In this document: positions 11,610 through 22,400 of the stretch, one piece after another
How positions within the stretch are numbered: the stretch's first letter is position 1
Layout of the letters: every line of letters begins with the position of its first letter
Assembly (NCBI RefSeq): GCF_010093815.1
Contig: NW_022985561.1
Location: 996,045 to 1,060,044 of the forward strand
DNA: 64,000 bases
Origin: Pseudovirgaria hyperparasitica
Taxonomy: Eukaryota; Ascomycota; Dothideomycetes; Acrospermales; Acrospermaceae
Direction: 5' to 3'
Notes under the pieces: generated by a model
What the model saw: the letters and a program-made list of their open reading frames with translations, nothing else
Databases searched by the model: none
What the model was told of the DNA's origin: nothing
Program-made: the position numbers and the translations under genes

Positions 11610-11768
11610 ATGGCTGCACGCTACTCGGAGGATCTAGAATTTGAAGTTGATACAAGCATCGGAGGTCATGAAATCGTGGACGTGCTTCGGAATCGCTCAA
11701 GGAAATCGCTCCACATTCGGGCGGTACTACCCATGCTTCAGCTAACTGGTGAGTATGTAAACTGTTGA
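11610..11768 (+). CDS. Possible small ORF or first exon (52 codons)
   Basis: ATG at 11610 opens a 52-codon frame beginning MAARYSEDLEFEVDTSIGGH. It contains a consensus splice donor, GTGAGTATGT, near its end (about 11750), and a TACTAATAC branch-like sequence occurs ~135 bases further on. This could be the first exon of a small unannotated gene or a relic. No second exon could be fixed and no family is recognised. Confidence 0.2.
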   Translation: MAARYSEDLEFEVDTSIGGHEIVDVLRNRSRKSLHIRAVLPMLQLTGEYVNC

Positions 11769-12396
11769 AAAACTAAACATTCGGTCGTGCATCACGGAAA
11801 TGAAAGGTTATAATTGTGAGATATGAATAAAATCAGCAGTGTAAGTCTAGAGGTGAGAAAAGAACATGTATCGATTCATACCATACTAATACATGGCGCT
11901 GGATTCATGATGCCTGAACGCTACGAGGACAAAGACGTGGAACAGGCATATTGTGTTGACTCTGCTTCCAAAACTTAACCATATACTTTCTTTGTTCGGT
12001 TGAAGAGAATTTGGACCTTTGGTATGGTGTTACAAAGTCAAGTCCTCTGTGCAACAAGGCGATTGTTGTAGGTGAGCGACAGCAATGAGTTAAAACTTCG
12101 ATCTTGACGTTTGATATATCAGTTTCTAATAATTACTGAATGAAGTAAGTGTTCGAGTACGTTTGACAATACTTTACTTGTTCGTCTCTCTCTTGCCTAT
12201 CTGCGTCTAGATAGAAGCACGGAAGCGTTTTGGCCCCCACATCATACGATCCATCGTCAGCGCACCTACCAGGCTGTGAACAACTGATCAGCCCCTAGTA
12301 GTGGAAAGTGGATCGCAGGATTACAGCCACATATATACCAAGCATGGCTCCCACATTTCCTCTTTCGCGAACTCATTGATACTATCTAGGATAACA

Positions 12397-13251
12397 ATGG
12401 GTGCCCCCGATGCCGACCCGACCCTCACCATTCCCTCAATCACCCAACCGAATCCTCGCTCGACACCGAAGCCTGGCCTAATAATCATCCATGCCGGTCT
12501 CTATCGCACCGGCACCGCTTCCATGGCCGCCGCATACCGCATCCTTGGACTTCATGCTCATCACGGCCTCGACGACGTGCCCGGCAACAACTGGCTCGGC
12601 ATCGAACACGCCGCTGAAGCCACTTTCCCACACATCGCCACATCGCCGCGACCCAAATATACCCGTGCGGACTGGGACAAGCTGTTTGGCGCATACGACG
12701 TCGTCACGGACCTGGCCAGCGTGTTCGTGCCCGAGATGATCGCGGCGTATCCGGAGGCGAAAGTTGTGGTTGTACAGAGGGAATTTGATTCGTGGTGGGA
12801 GAGCTTTGCGAGCGAAGTCCTGAGCCACTTCCGGCGGCCCGAGGCGTGGATTGTAGGCGTGGCGACGTGGTGGTTATTGGGGGACCGCGCGATCAAGTGT
12901 ATGTCGAAATTGATTCCTGGATTTTTCGGCGTAGCGCATTCACGGGACGTCGATATTGACATCGCGAGGACGAAGTACGATGAGTACTATAGATTCGTGC
13001 GGGAGAGGGTGCCGAAGGAAAATAGGCTAGAGTATAAAATGGGAGATGGGTGGGAGCCGCTGTGTGCGTTTCTAGGGAAAGATGTACCAAAGGGAGTGGC
13101 GTTTCCACGGATTAATGATCGGATAGAGCATGCGAAGGGCTCGAACGAGAGGCTGGCGGAAGTTATGAGTGATCTTTGGAAGGTTGGTGGGCCAGTGTTG
13201 GTGGGGATTCTTGCCACTGGGGGATACTTTGTGTGGAAACGATTGCTATAA
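12397..13251 (+). CDS. Sulfotransferase-like P-loop protein with C-terminal membrane anchor
   Basis: Single exon, 284 aa. The ATG at 12397 is the first in frame. The PAPS-binding-like loop GLYRTGTASMAAAYRILG lies near residues 35-52. A second block, YPEAKVVVVQREFDSWWESF near residues 120-140, matches the 3'-phosphate-binding (strand-helix) region of the fungal Sulfotransfer_4 family. The C-terminus ends in a hydrophobic stretch (VGGPVLVGILATGGYFVWKR), so the protein is probably tail-anchored with the domain facing the cytosol. The family is common in ascomycetes but substrates are mostly unknown. Coding composition is G/C-rich compared with the flanking spacer. Confidence 0.8.
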   Translation: MGAPDADPTLTIPSITQPNPRSTPKPGLIIIHAGLYRTGTASMAAAYRILGLHAHHGLDDVPGNNWLGIEHAAEATFPHIATSPRPKYTRADWDKLFGAYDVVTDLASVFVPEMIAAYPEAKVVVVQREFDSWWESFASEVLSHFRRPEAWIVGVATWWLLGDRAIKCMSKLIPGFFGVAHSRDVDIDIARTKYDEYYRFVRERVPKENRLEYKMGDGWEPLCAFLGKDVPKGVAFPRINDRIEHAKGSNERLAEVMSDLWKVGGPVLVGILATGGYFVWKRLL

Positions 13252-13549
13252 GGGGAAATGGTGTCTCAATAGAACGAGTACAGTAAGGGGGGTATAATGT
13301 TACGATAGAACGATTTTCGGTCAAATGTACTGACGTGCAAAGATCTAATTAGAATAACAACGCATTCAGATATGAAGATAGCATCCGAACGTGGGAATCG
13401 AGAGGCTTGGAGGACTGATGGGAAACCTCCGGAGAATGCGATATTGCACTCTATATAGTACATAACTTCCAGTAGAGTCTTGAAAGCCTATGACGAATCG
13501 TGTACGCCCATCAAAATCAAACGCCCTGAGATAAAATGCTAATACAGTA

Positions 13550-16500
13550 TTATTTTGCGGCCATGACGTCGACATAGCGACCGCCACGCTTACCCTTCTT
13601 GACCGTACCTCCTTTCCTAGCTTGCGGTGCCCCAAGGAGGTCGTCGATCGAGCTTGCATTGCTCATAGACGTGTTGGGTCGAGACGGTGGTCCCGATGGT
13701 GGTCCGTTGCTCAAATGCGGTGGCAATAGAGGCGGGGCAGATGCACCGCCATCAACAGAAGCGGTGGACGCAGGTGTACCAACACGTGAAGGTGGTCCTG
13801 AGGGAGGACCACCCATTGGCATCGATGTAGGAGGTCGAGTTGGAGGGCCAGATGATATAGGTGGACCAGCACCACTTGGAGCGCGTGAGGGAGGGCCTCG
13901 TGGAGGTGGAGGAGTGGGTGCAGAAGGCGTTGCGGCAGCGGACCCTCCCTTCTTGTTGACCCATTTCTTGAGCTCGGTGTCATAAACGAACGAGCTCTCT
14001 TCACCGAGTTTGGCTTTGATTGGACCTGGCCCAGCATTCGGGTCTTTCTTGAACCATCCTCCAAACCACCCTTTGCCTCCGTCTTGACCCTTGGATTTGG
14101 CAGCTATTAACGTGTCAGTGAGCACTTGAGATAATCGACGAGAGGCACTCACCATCAGCTTCAGCAGCACGCTTGAAATTTTCCTCAGCCTCTTTGTCTG
14201 CTTGTGCTCGCTGTTGCTTCTTCAAGGCTTCTGCTTGCTTCAACATTTGGTCGTCATCGTCGTCATCCATGAATGATTTTTTCTTTTTTTCAGTGGAAGT
14301 TTCCTGCTCTAGCTCGGGCTCTGGTTCGTACGGCTGATATGACGGAGGCTCATAAGAGCCCATACTAGGTGGCTCATACGCGCTTGGTACGCTGTTCGTC
14401 GGCTGGCTATGCGAAGTAATAGCCTGATCGAACGTAACTGGCACTGTCTCCTCCGTGGCAGCATTGTGACTGTCAGGCGGGACATTCGACTGATATGAAC
14501 TGGTACCGTAAGGTGAATAGCCGTTGGATGGCTCTTGTACTGGCGGATTGTACTCAGTGTGCGACTTAGACGGCTGTGAAGTAGGAGCTTGTGAGGTGTT
14601 GGGAGTGGGGTTATAAGAGGGCGCATAAGGATTTGGAGCGGACGACGAAGTGTAAGAGCTTGCTTCCTGCGGCATGTACTGAGAATGTGGCTGTTCAAAG
14701 GATTGCTGGGGAGTATAGACAGCACCAGGGGCATATCGAGACGATGGAGCCTGAGGGCTGAAACCGGGAGCAGGGCTAGTGACAGAGCCATTTCCGCGAT
14801 ACTGACCGTACAAGTCTGCGCTCGATTGAGTTGGACTGATCGTAGGTGTGTTCCCAGCGATTCTCGCGAAGGGACCTACATCGGCTCCACCTGATTGATT
14901 GGAGGCGGCATCGCTATCATCGCCAGCAACAAAGCTATTAAACTTGGCGAGGAAACTACCAGACACCTTCTCCATGCTTGGCTTGGAAATCCACGAAGAC
15001 GAGCCGTCCTTTGGCGCTTGGGACAGACGTTTGGTAAGATCATCCAGATGGGAGAGGAAAGTTGCGTTGTAGTACGGTGAGCCCCGAGTCGACGACTTGA
15101 CCACTGCCGCGATATGATCACAGTAGGATATGGAGTTGCTCCGCTGGCCGTACTCTGCTAGCGCATAGGCGTGCACAAGCTTGTATGGTTGTAGATGTGG
15201 CAAACTTGCTGTCGTTGATGACAATGATAGCCCGTATTCGTAGACTTCTGTTAGTATTATGGCATCCAAGTCTTGTGCAATGTCGTTTGCATTTCTATGG
15301 TCGGCGCCGAACAAGACAATGTCTGCTTGTGGATCGTCGGTGCCTCCGAAATGCGCCATCGACCTGGCAAATAGGGCGCAAATATGAGCCGCATCTGTTC
15401 GTCGATAGCCAGCGAGGAGTCTTGCCAATGATAAAAGAGCCTGTGCGTCTCCCTCACTACGATTGCCTAGGATGAGCAACAGTGTTTCTTGCCATTTGTC
15501 TAATCCCTCCAAGGCGTTCTTGTTGATGGCGGGGCCTGTAGTATTGATCATTTGGAACCCCGCGCGGGCGGACACAGGCACAAGCTGGTCGACACTGTCT
15601 TCCCAATTACCAGCGAATACTTCGTAAAGAGCTGCTAAGGCCTGGTTGTCACCGCTTATCTTTCTGACCTCCTGGCGTACGAACTCCTGAATAACCTGCT
15701 TCCAGACATCTTTGCTCAGTGTTGACGATATTAACATGGCATGCCCCCACAACCTGTTATCAACTGCGTGCCAGGTAGCCTTTTCTCTATCTCCAGTCGA
15801 TAAGTGATCGCGTAACACTGTGACAGCTTGCGGATCTACAGGTTCGGATTGAACCTTCTCCCCTGGCTGGAGCTGCGTCGAAGTCTCTACATTGACTTGT
15901 AGGATCTGTTTGACGGAATCCTCAGCAACCTTCGAGCCCTCTAGCTTCCCGTCGTTTTCAATAAAGACCTGGAGAATCTTCCAGAGCAGTAGTCGTTCAT
16001 CACGTCTTCGTAGATCCTCAGTCGTAGTTCCATGAATAGCTGTCGACTGATAGTCCTTCCCCATTGTCTCAATTTGAGCCTTCATCCACACAACCACATC
16101 CTTCTTCTTACCTTTTCCCTTCAAAGGTCCAGGGAAGGTCGTGATTTTGTCATCTAAAGGCGATGTTTGCTTGATGCTCTGAAGCTTAATTTCTCCGGGA
16201 GAGCGTTTCATCGTTGGAGCAGTATTACCAGCACCGTACCTAGGCGTTTGTTGTGGAAAAGAAGTTACAACAGTGCCACCAAGGCCCCATCTGAATACTG
16301 GATAGCCTTTCCACCGCTCTAGGGGATCTTGGGCTCGTTCATCTGTAGGCACAGCGAAAACTGTATCTTGTGAATATCCTAAACGCGGAGGCATTGAGGG
16401 GAATATGCTCTCTCCAGAAATCGTCGATGGTGGGGATCCAGGACCGTGATGTGACGATGGACGATCAGCATGGGCTGCGTAAGGAGGTGATTTCATTACC

Positions 16501-18762
16501 GTCCCAGGCGACGATGTCTGGGACCTGCGAGGAGGAGCGAAAGATTGCTGCAATGGCGCTTGCGAATTTTGTGGCTGAGGCGCATAATTTGACGTTTTAC
16601 GAGGAGAGCCAGTGTTAGATGAGGCCATATCCGTAGTAGCGGGAGGAGATGCTGTAGCTCTACTGGGTTGGTAAGAAGTAGGTGGAGCCTGACTTGATGA
16701 CCTTCCAGCGCCACCTTGGGACATAGTGTGATGCGCAAGCGGACTGGAAGTCCGAGGCAAGAACGACTGCGAGGATGATCTAGGTTGTGCCGTAGGTTCC
16801 GCTGCGTATCGATTTTGATTCAACCCAGTAGGGACAGCTACGGTCGAAGGAGGAGAATATTTAGGAGGCGGAGCACTTGCAGAGATCTGTGATGGAGCGA
16901 CTGCGGGCGGAGCGGGTGAGTATCTAGATGCTGCAGGTCCAGTGCTAGGTGGTGCGGGAGAATAGCGCTTCGCGGTAATTGTGGGAGCTGGTGCTAAATT
17001 TGAAGATGGAGGGGATTCGGAGAAAAGACTGAGCCTCTCAGGTTGTTGTAAATGAGATGCAAAAGCGACCGGGTCGGTTGGTGGTTCTGAGACACTGGGT
17101 TGTGGATTTGAGGGGGGCTGTAGAGGCTGTGATGCAATTGGCGATCTTGAGGGGGCATGGTGTACTGCAGAAGGCTGTGGCGTGTACCGTCCCGATGACT
17201 TTGGCTTAGCCACCGACGGCAATTCTTCAAAAAAGCTACTTGTGCTGGCCTTGGGTCGCAGCTGACCTCGTATCTCCGGGTTCATTGAGCTACTCGACGA
17301 TGGAGGAGAGAAAGTAGTAGAGCTTTGGTATGTTTGGGGAACGGAACGAGGAGGTGGCATGCTCGCGGTGGAGTTCATACTACTGCTTCTGGGTGGTGGT
17401 GGTGGAGTCGGCTGCGCTGAAGGCACAGCCATCCGATTCGATCCGACTCTCTTCTTGGGTTGAATGATATCCGTGGGCAAGTCGTAAGGAGATGCGTATC
17501 CTCCTTTGTTCTTGTCCGCGAAGCTCTGTGCTGAGTTCGTGATAGCAGGACGTTCCGGCTTGCCATAAGAAGCTTTGCCATTTATTCCGCCATATGCTGG
17601 CGTCGACATGATCTGCGCAGTATTACTGGAGTTCGATTGAGGAACGTCTGCGAACCGGCCAGCCTGAGGTGTATACTGATTGCTCGGTGGCTGAACAGCC
17701 TGTGCGCCGACTGGTGCGTATTTGGAGTTTGATAGAGAGCCGCCAATGGCTCCATTCGTTCCATTCGAGCCAACTTGTTCGGACAGTTGCGCAGCTTCTT
17801 CCTCAAGGAAGCCCTCATCGTCGTCGAAGAGAAATGCGCTCGAATCTGCAGTTGTCCCAAAATCGTCATCCAAGGCCGCTTTCCATAGGTCATCTAGCTC
17901 ATCTTGCTGGGCGGACGCTGGAGGTATTTCTGCCGCCTGTGTACCGGTGGCTTCAAAGATCAAGTCACCATCATCTCCGGGGCCCCAATCAAGGTCAGCA
18001 GGCTTTGATTGTAGGGCTGGTCCATTGGCGCTATTAGTAGCCATGGCCGATGCGTCTTTGACGCCGAGATCGAAATCATCTTCTATTTCGCCCCAGTCAA
18101 CGGTCTTCTCGGTCGCCATTTCCTCCGGCTGTGACGAAGAAACAGGTCCGATATCAGCACCAATGTCGAATGAAGCATCACTAGACCCCCAATTTAATGC
18201 CGCGTCAGTTTCGGGGACCAGAGGATCCGCTGGGTTTTCTTGCTTCGCGTCCTCCAGGAAAGTGCTCTCGCTTTGTGGCTCGTAATTTTGTTCTGCAGGA
18301 TGCTCTTCCATGGCGGTATCCTCACCTGCACTCGTTTCAGTGACTGGTGGCGCGTTTATCAGCCCAGAAGTGCTCGTGTTTTCGGGTGGATCTATGGGTG
18401 TTTCAGGCGCTTCCTCGGTATCCTCCTCCACAGCCATATCAAGTCCTGTTGCTCTAGAGATCAAGGGATTTGCTTTGGGATTCGCTTTTGCGTCATATGA
18501 CAGATGACCTCCGTGGCGCACAAAAAACTCGTCTTCTGGTTCATCTTGACCCGTCTCTGCATCTTGCGTATCCCAACTTAATTCAGCTACCTCTTCGACC
18601 GTTTCTGTACCGGTTGACGCGTCCACATCTGCCGGGGCATTCGATGTTGTTTCTGTTGTGTCCGGTCTTGAACCCGAGTTAGGTCTTAAAGCCGGATTCC
18701 AACTGGCTGTGCCTCATTATTATATTTGCAATAGACTCTGGACGGCGACAGGACTCACCCAT
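13550..18762 (-). CDS. SEC16: COPII coat assembly protein SEC16
   Basis: Scaffold of ER exit sites that binds Sar1, Sec23 and Sec13/31. Exons on the minus strand: 18759-18762 (only ATGG), 14153-18706 and 13550-14103; 1703 aa. The tiny first exon is inferred because the main frame has no ATG and stops at 18718, while ATGG|GTGAGT and a CACAG acceptor restore [12 protein letters not shown], a typical fungal Sec16 start. Residues ~1-790 are acidic then Pro/Ser/Gln-rich disorder. The central conserved domain starts at [21 protein letters not shown] (~residue 795) and runs through helical repeats to ~1310. A second disordered part is followed by the C-terminal [10 protein letters not shown] motif (~1530) and Pro-rich GPPSGPPSR repeats. 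It is divergent from NEO1. Confidence 0.94.
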
Positions 18763-19370
18763 TACGATGGTTTGTTTTATGTTCGGGGATGGAACAAATG
18801 CAGCTGCTATGCGTTAATGACATTTATTGTTGGGTCTGGCGTTCGGCTCCTGGACTTACCTATACAATGTAAGGCCGACGCGCAATCGCAAGAAACAATT
18901 CAGTTATGAACCGTCGCTCCGCACGCCATGAAATGAAACAGGTGTGAGCGCGGAATGGAGGACCGGGTAAATGCACGACGGCGAGGGTATCTTTGGGGTG
19001 AGCGCGAACCTTGAGAGAGAGACTGGATGGAAGGGAAATTGACAACTATCCATCTATCCCATCCCTGACGAAAGTGCTGACTTGCTGTCTTGGCGTCGCG
19101 GTGGATCCCGAGGCGCGTGTTTGGGCCGACGTAACCCCTGCTCCTGGTTAGCTGTGTTGATAGCCAAAGCCACAACTACCTGCACAGAGGCAGCGATCTT
19201 TCATCCGCATTTCAGCATATTGCGCACACTTTTAACTATAGGCAGACCTCTTGCTTAGGCTTCTACATACTTTCCCCTCGGAATCACCATCTACGCAATA
19301 GACATACTCATTTCACCAAGCAGAATCGGGTTTCCCAAGTGAACACGCGGCTTTCCTTTTAATATGAGGC
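18763..19370. promoter_or_regulatory. Divergent SEC16 / NEO1 promoter region
   Basis: 608 bases separate the start codons of two head-to-head secretory-pathway genes. No clear TATA box is seen on either side. Pyrimidine-rich tracts precede NEO1. Confidence 0.5.
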
Positions 19371-19423
19371 ATGTCGCCGCCTCCTTCATACCACCAACCA
19401 AATGCGCCAGATTCTCCCGGTGA
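19364..19423 (+). other. uORF overlapping the NEO1 start
   Basis: An ATG seven bases before the NEO1 ATG, with A at -3, opens a 19-codon frame ending in TGA at 19421-19423. If it is in the mRNA, NEO1 would need leaky scanning. Confidence 0.4.
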
Positions 19424-22400
19424 CGACAGTGACTCAGATATCGCTCTCGACTTAGATGAGCTCGATCCTGCGCCCGCCACCGAGTCTTCTCCAGCTCCTC
19501 GCCAGTCTACCGACTTTCACAACAGACCTATACGCCTGCAGAAGTTTCGGACAGGGTGGGGACGGAGGAATCGGAATAAGCCTGTTGGAACAGCACAGGA
19601 AGAAGAGGATCTTCGAGGGCTTCTGACGGACCATGTTTCAAGACCCGGACATAATGCGGACAATGCCAGTATTGACACAACTGGTGAAGACGATGCGCCT
19701 TTGTTACCAACTCACAATACTCGCGTAAGAGACAGACCTACAGAGAGCGGACTGGCGAAACTTGGAACACGACTTCGTCTACCGAGTTTCAAGTCCAACG
19801 ACCCCCTAGCTATTGGCGGTCAAGATGAAGAGGATGAGCCTGCTATCGACCATGATCCTGCCTCAAACCGAACAGTTGCGGTAGGGCAGGTTCAGACTTC
19901 CAAATTTCCTCCAAATGCAATTTCGAACGCTAAATACACGCCCTGGAGCTTTCTCCCACGGACCCTTTACAACGAGTTCTCATTTTTTCTCAATCTCTAT
20001 TTCCTTCTAGTCGCACTTTCACAAATTATACCCGCCCTCCGCATTGGATATCTGAGCACTTACATTGCACCGCTGGCGTTTGTTGTTTCGATCACCATTG
20101 GGAAGGAGGCATATGATGACATTTGTCGACGGCGGCGAGACTCTGAGGCAAATTCGGAGCCATATGAAGTCTTGAGATTCGAAGATTATGGAATGGCTGA
20201 TGGCACATCAAAGGAGAAGAAGAGGAAGATGCGCAAGACTCGAGGAAGAGAAGACGCTTCGAACCTATCGAGGCTAAGTGGAGAAAATGAAGACGCAAAT
20301 AGCCGCCCGACGTGCAGCGTTCGCGAGATTACAAAGGCTTCAAAAGATCTCAAAGTTGGAGATATCGTAAAGATGGGCAAGGACCAGAGAGTTCCAGCAG
20401 ATATGGTTCTTTTGAAGGCTTATTCCGGAGATGGAAATCAGTCTGTCGAATCTACTGTGTCCCCATCGCCTGCGGCTGTCCCGCTCATTGATATGGATGA
20501 GCAAGGTCTCAATCGAGCAACGACTACGCCAAACGTTCCTAGGGCCATTGTCGAACCCAATGGTGAAGCCTTCATCCGAACAGATCAGTTGGACGGCGAG
20601 ACCGACTGGAAACTTCGCCTTACAACGCCAATTTCTCAATCTCTAGACATACGAGAGTATACCAGACTCCGCATCACAGCCGGAAAGCCAGATAAGCGTG
20701 TGAATGATTTCGTCGGAACTTTAGAGCTCACTCCAAAGAGCAGTAGCGAATATGACGCCGTGGAGGGAACGTCCTCGCTAATACAGGCCGTTGCTTTGAC
20801 GATCGATAACACTGCTTGGGCCAACACCGTGCTTGCATCCAATTGCACAGTACTTGCGGTAGTAGTCTACACTGGAGCACAGACACGGCAGGCCTTATCA
20901 ACATCACCTTCGCGTTCCAAGACTGGCCTGCTTGAGAACGAATTGAATTCGCTCACCAAGATACTCGCCCTCTTGACGTTGACTCTGTCATTTCTGCTTG
21001 TTGCACTGCAAAAGTTCGAGCCCAAGGACAAGCACGTTTGGTACATCTCAGTCATGCGATTTTTGATCCTCTTTTCCACTATTGTTCCCGTGAGCTTGCG
21101 CGTCAATCTTGACCTTGGCAAGTCTGTTTACGCAAGGCTGATTGAGAAAGATCAAGGAATTCCTGGAACAGTGGTGAGGACAAGCACCATACCAGAAGAT
21201 CTTGGGCGTATAGAGTATCTTCTCAGTGACAAGACCGGCACACTAACGCAAAACGAAATGGAAATGAAAAAGATCCATGTCGGGACGGTGTCTTATGCCA
21301 ACGAGGCCATGGACGAGGTCTCTTCATATGTGCGTCAAGGTCTCGTAGGACCCAACACTGAGCAAGGGGTTCTCGTCACTCCAGCTACAGTCAGCACAGG
21401 CCCATCGACAGCATCAACAAGAGCGCGAAGAGAGATCAGCGCTCGAGTTCGTGATGTGGTCTTGGCTCTAGCTCTCTGTCATAACGTTACACCCACCAAT
21501 GAAGAGGAAGCTGGAAAGACGGTGACTACCTATCAAGCCTCGTCTCCTGACGAGATTGCAATTGTGCGCTGGACGGAAGCCGTCGGTGTGCGTCTTCTGC
21601 AGCGCGATCGACAGTCTATGGTCCTGCAGTCTGTCGATACTGGCAACGTGCTCGTACGGGTCAAAATTCTGAATGTGTTCCCCTTCACGTCTGAAGGCAA
21701 GCGTATGGGCATTGTCGTCAAATTCCTCGAAGGAACCGAATCAGACGCCCGTGATGGAGGCGAGATCTGGTTCTACCAGAAAGGTGCGGATACAGTAATG
21801 ACCTCGATCGTTGCCGCAAACGACTGGCTCGACGAAGAGACTGCGAATATGGCCCGCGAAGGTCTCCGCACGCTCGTGGTAGGCCGCAAAAAGCTCTCCC
21901 AAGAAACCTTCAATGACTTCGCCACACAATATACTCAGGCCTCAATATCCCTCCAATCTCGCGAGATGGCCATGTCCCGTGTTGTAAGCCGCTTCCTCGA
22001 ATCTAACCTCGAACTCCTCGGCGTCACAGGCGTCGAAGACAAACTTCAGCGCGATGTCAAGCCGTCCCTGGAACTTCTCCGCAATGCCGGTATCAAGATT
22101 TGGATGCTCACGGGGGACAAGGTTGAGACGGCGCGCTGCGTTGCTGTATCGTCCAAACTGGTCGCTCGTGGCCAATATGTTCATACCATCGCCAAACTTG
22201 AGCGCAAAGATGCCGCTCTGGACGCTCTCGAATTCCTTGCGTCCAAGCCCGACGCCTGTCTACTCATCGATGGCGAATCCCTTGCCCTCATGCTCACCCA
22301 CTTTCGCACCCAGTTCATCACTGCTGCAGTCGCCCTCCCCACCGTCGTCGCATGCCGCTGCTCCCCAACCCAGAAAGCAGACGTCGCCATCCTCATCCGC

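Larger units (their letters stand above)
10133..12396. other. Long gene-poor spacer (2.3 kb)
   Basis: Only short random frames are visible apart from the small ORF at 11610. Composition is A/T-rich and no repeat ends or transposase motifs are seen. The last ~70 bases hold a TATA-like CATATATACC upstream of the sulfotransferase-like gene. Confidence 0.55.

Noticed and set aside
13599-13985. 128-codon plus-strand frame inside SEC16
   Set aside because: Antisense of the Pro-rich C-terminus; Gly-rich artefact.
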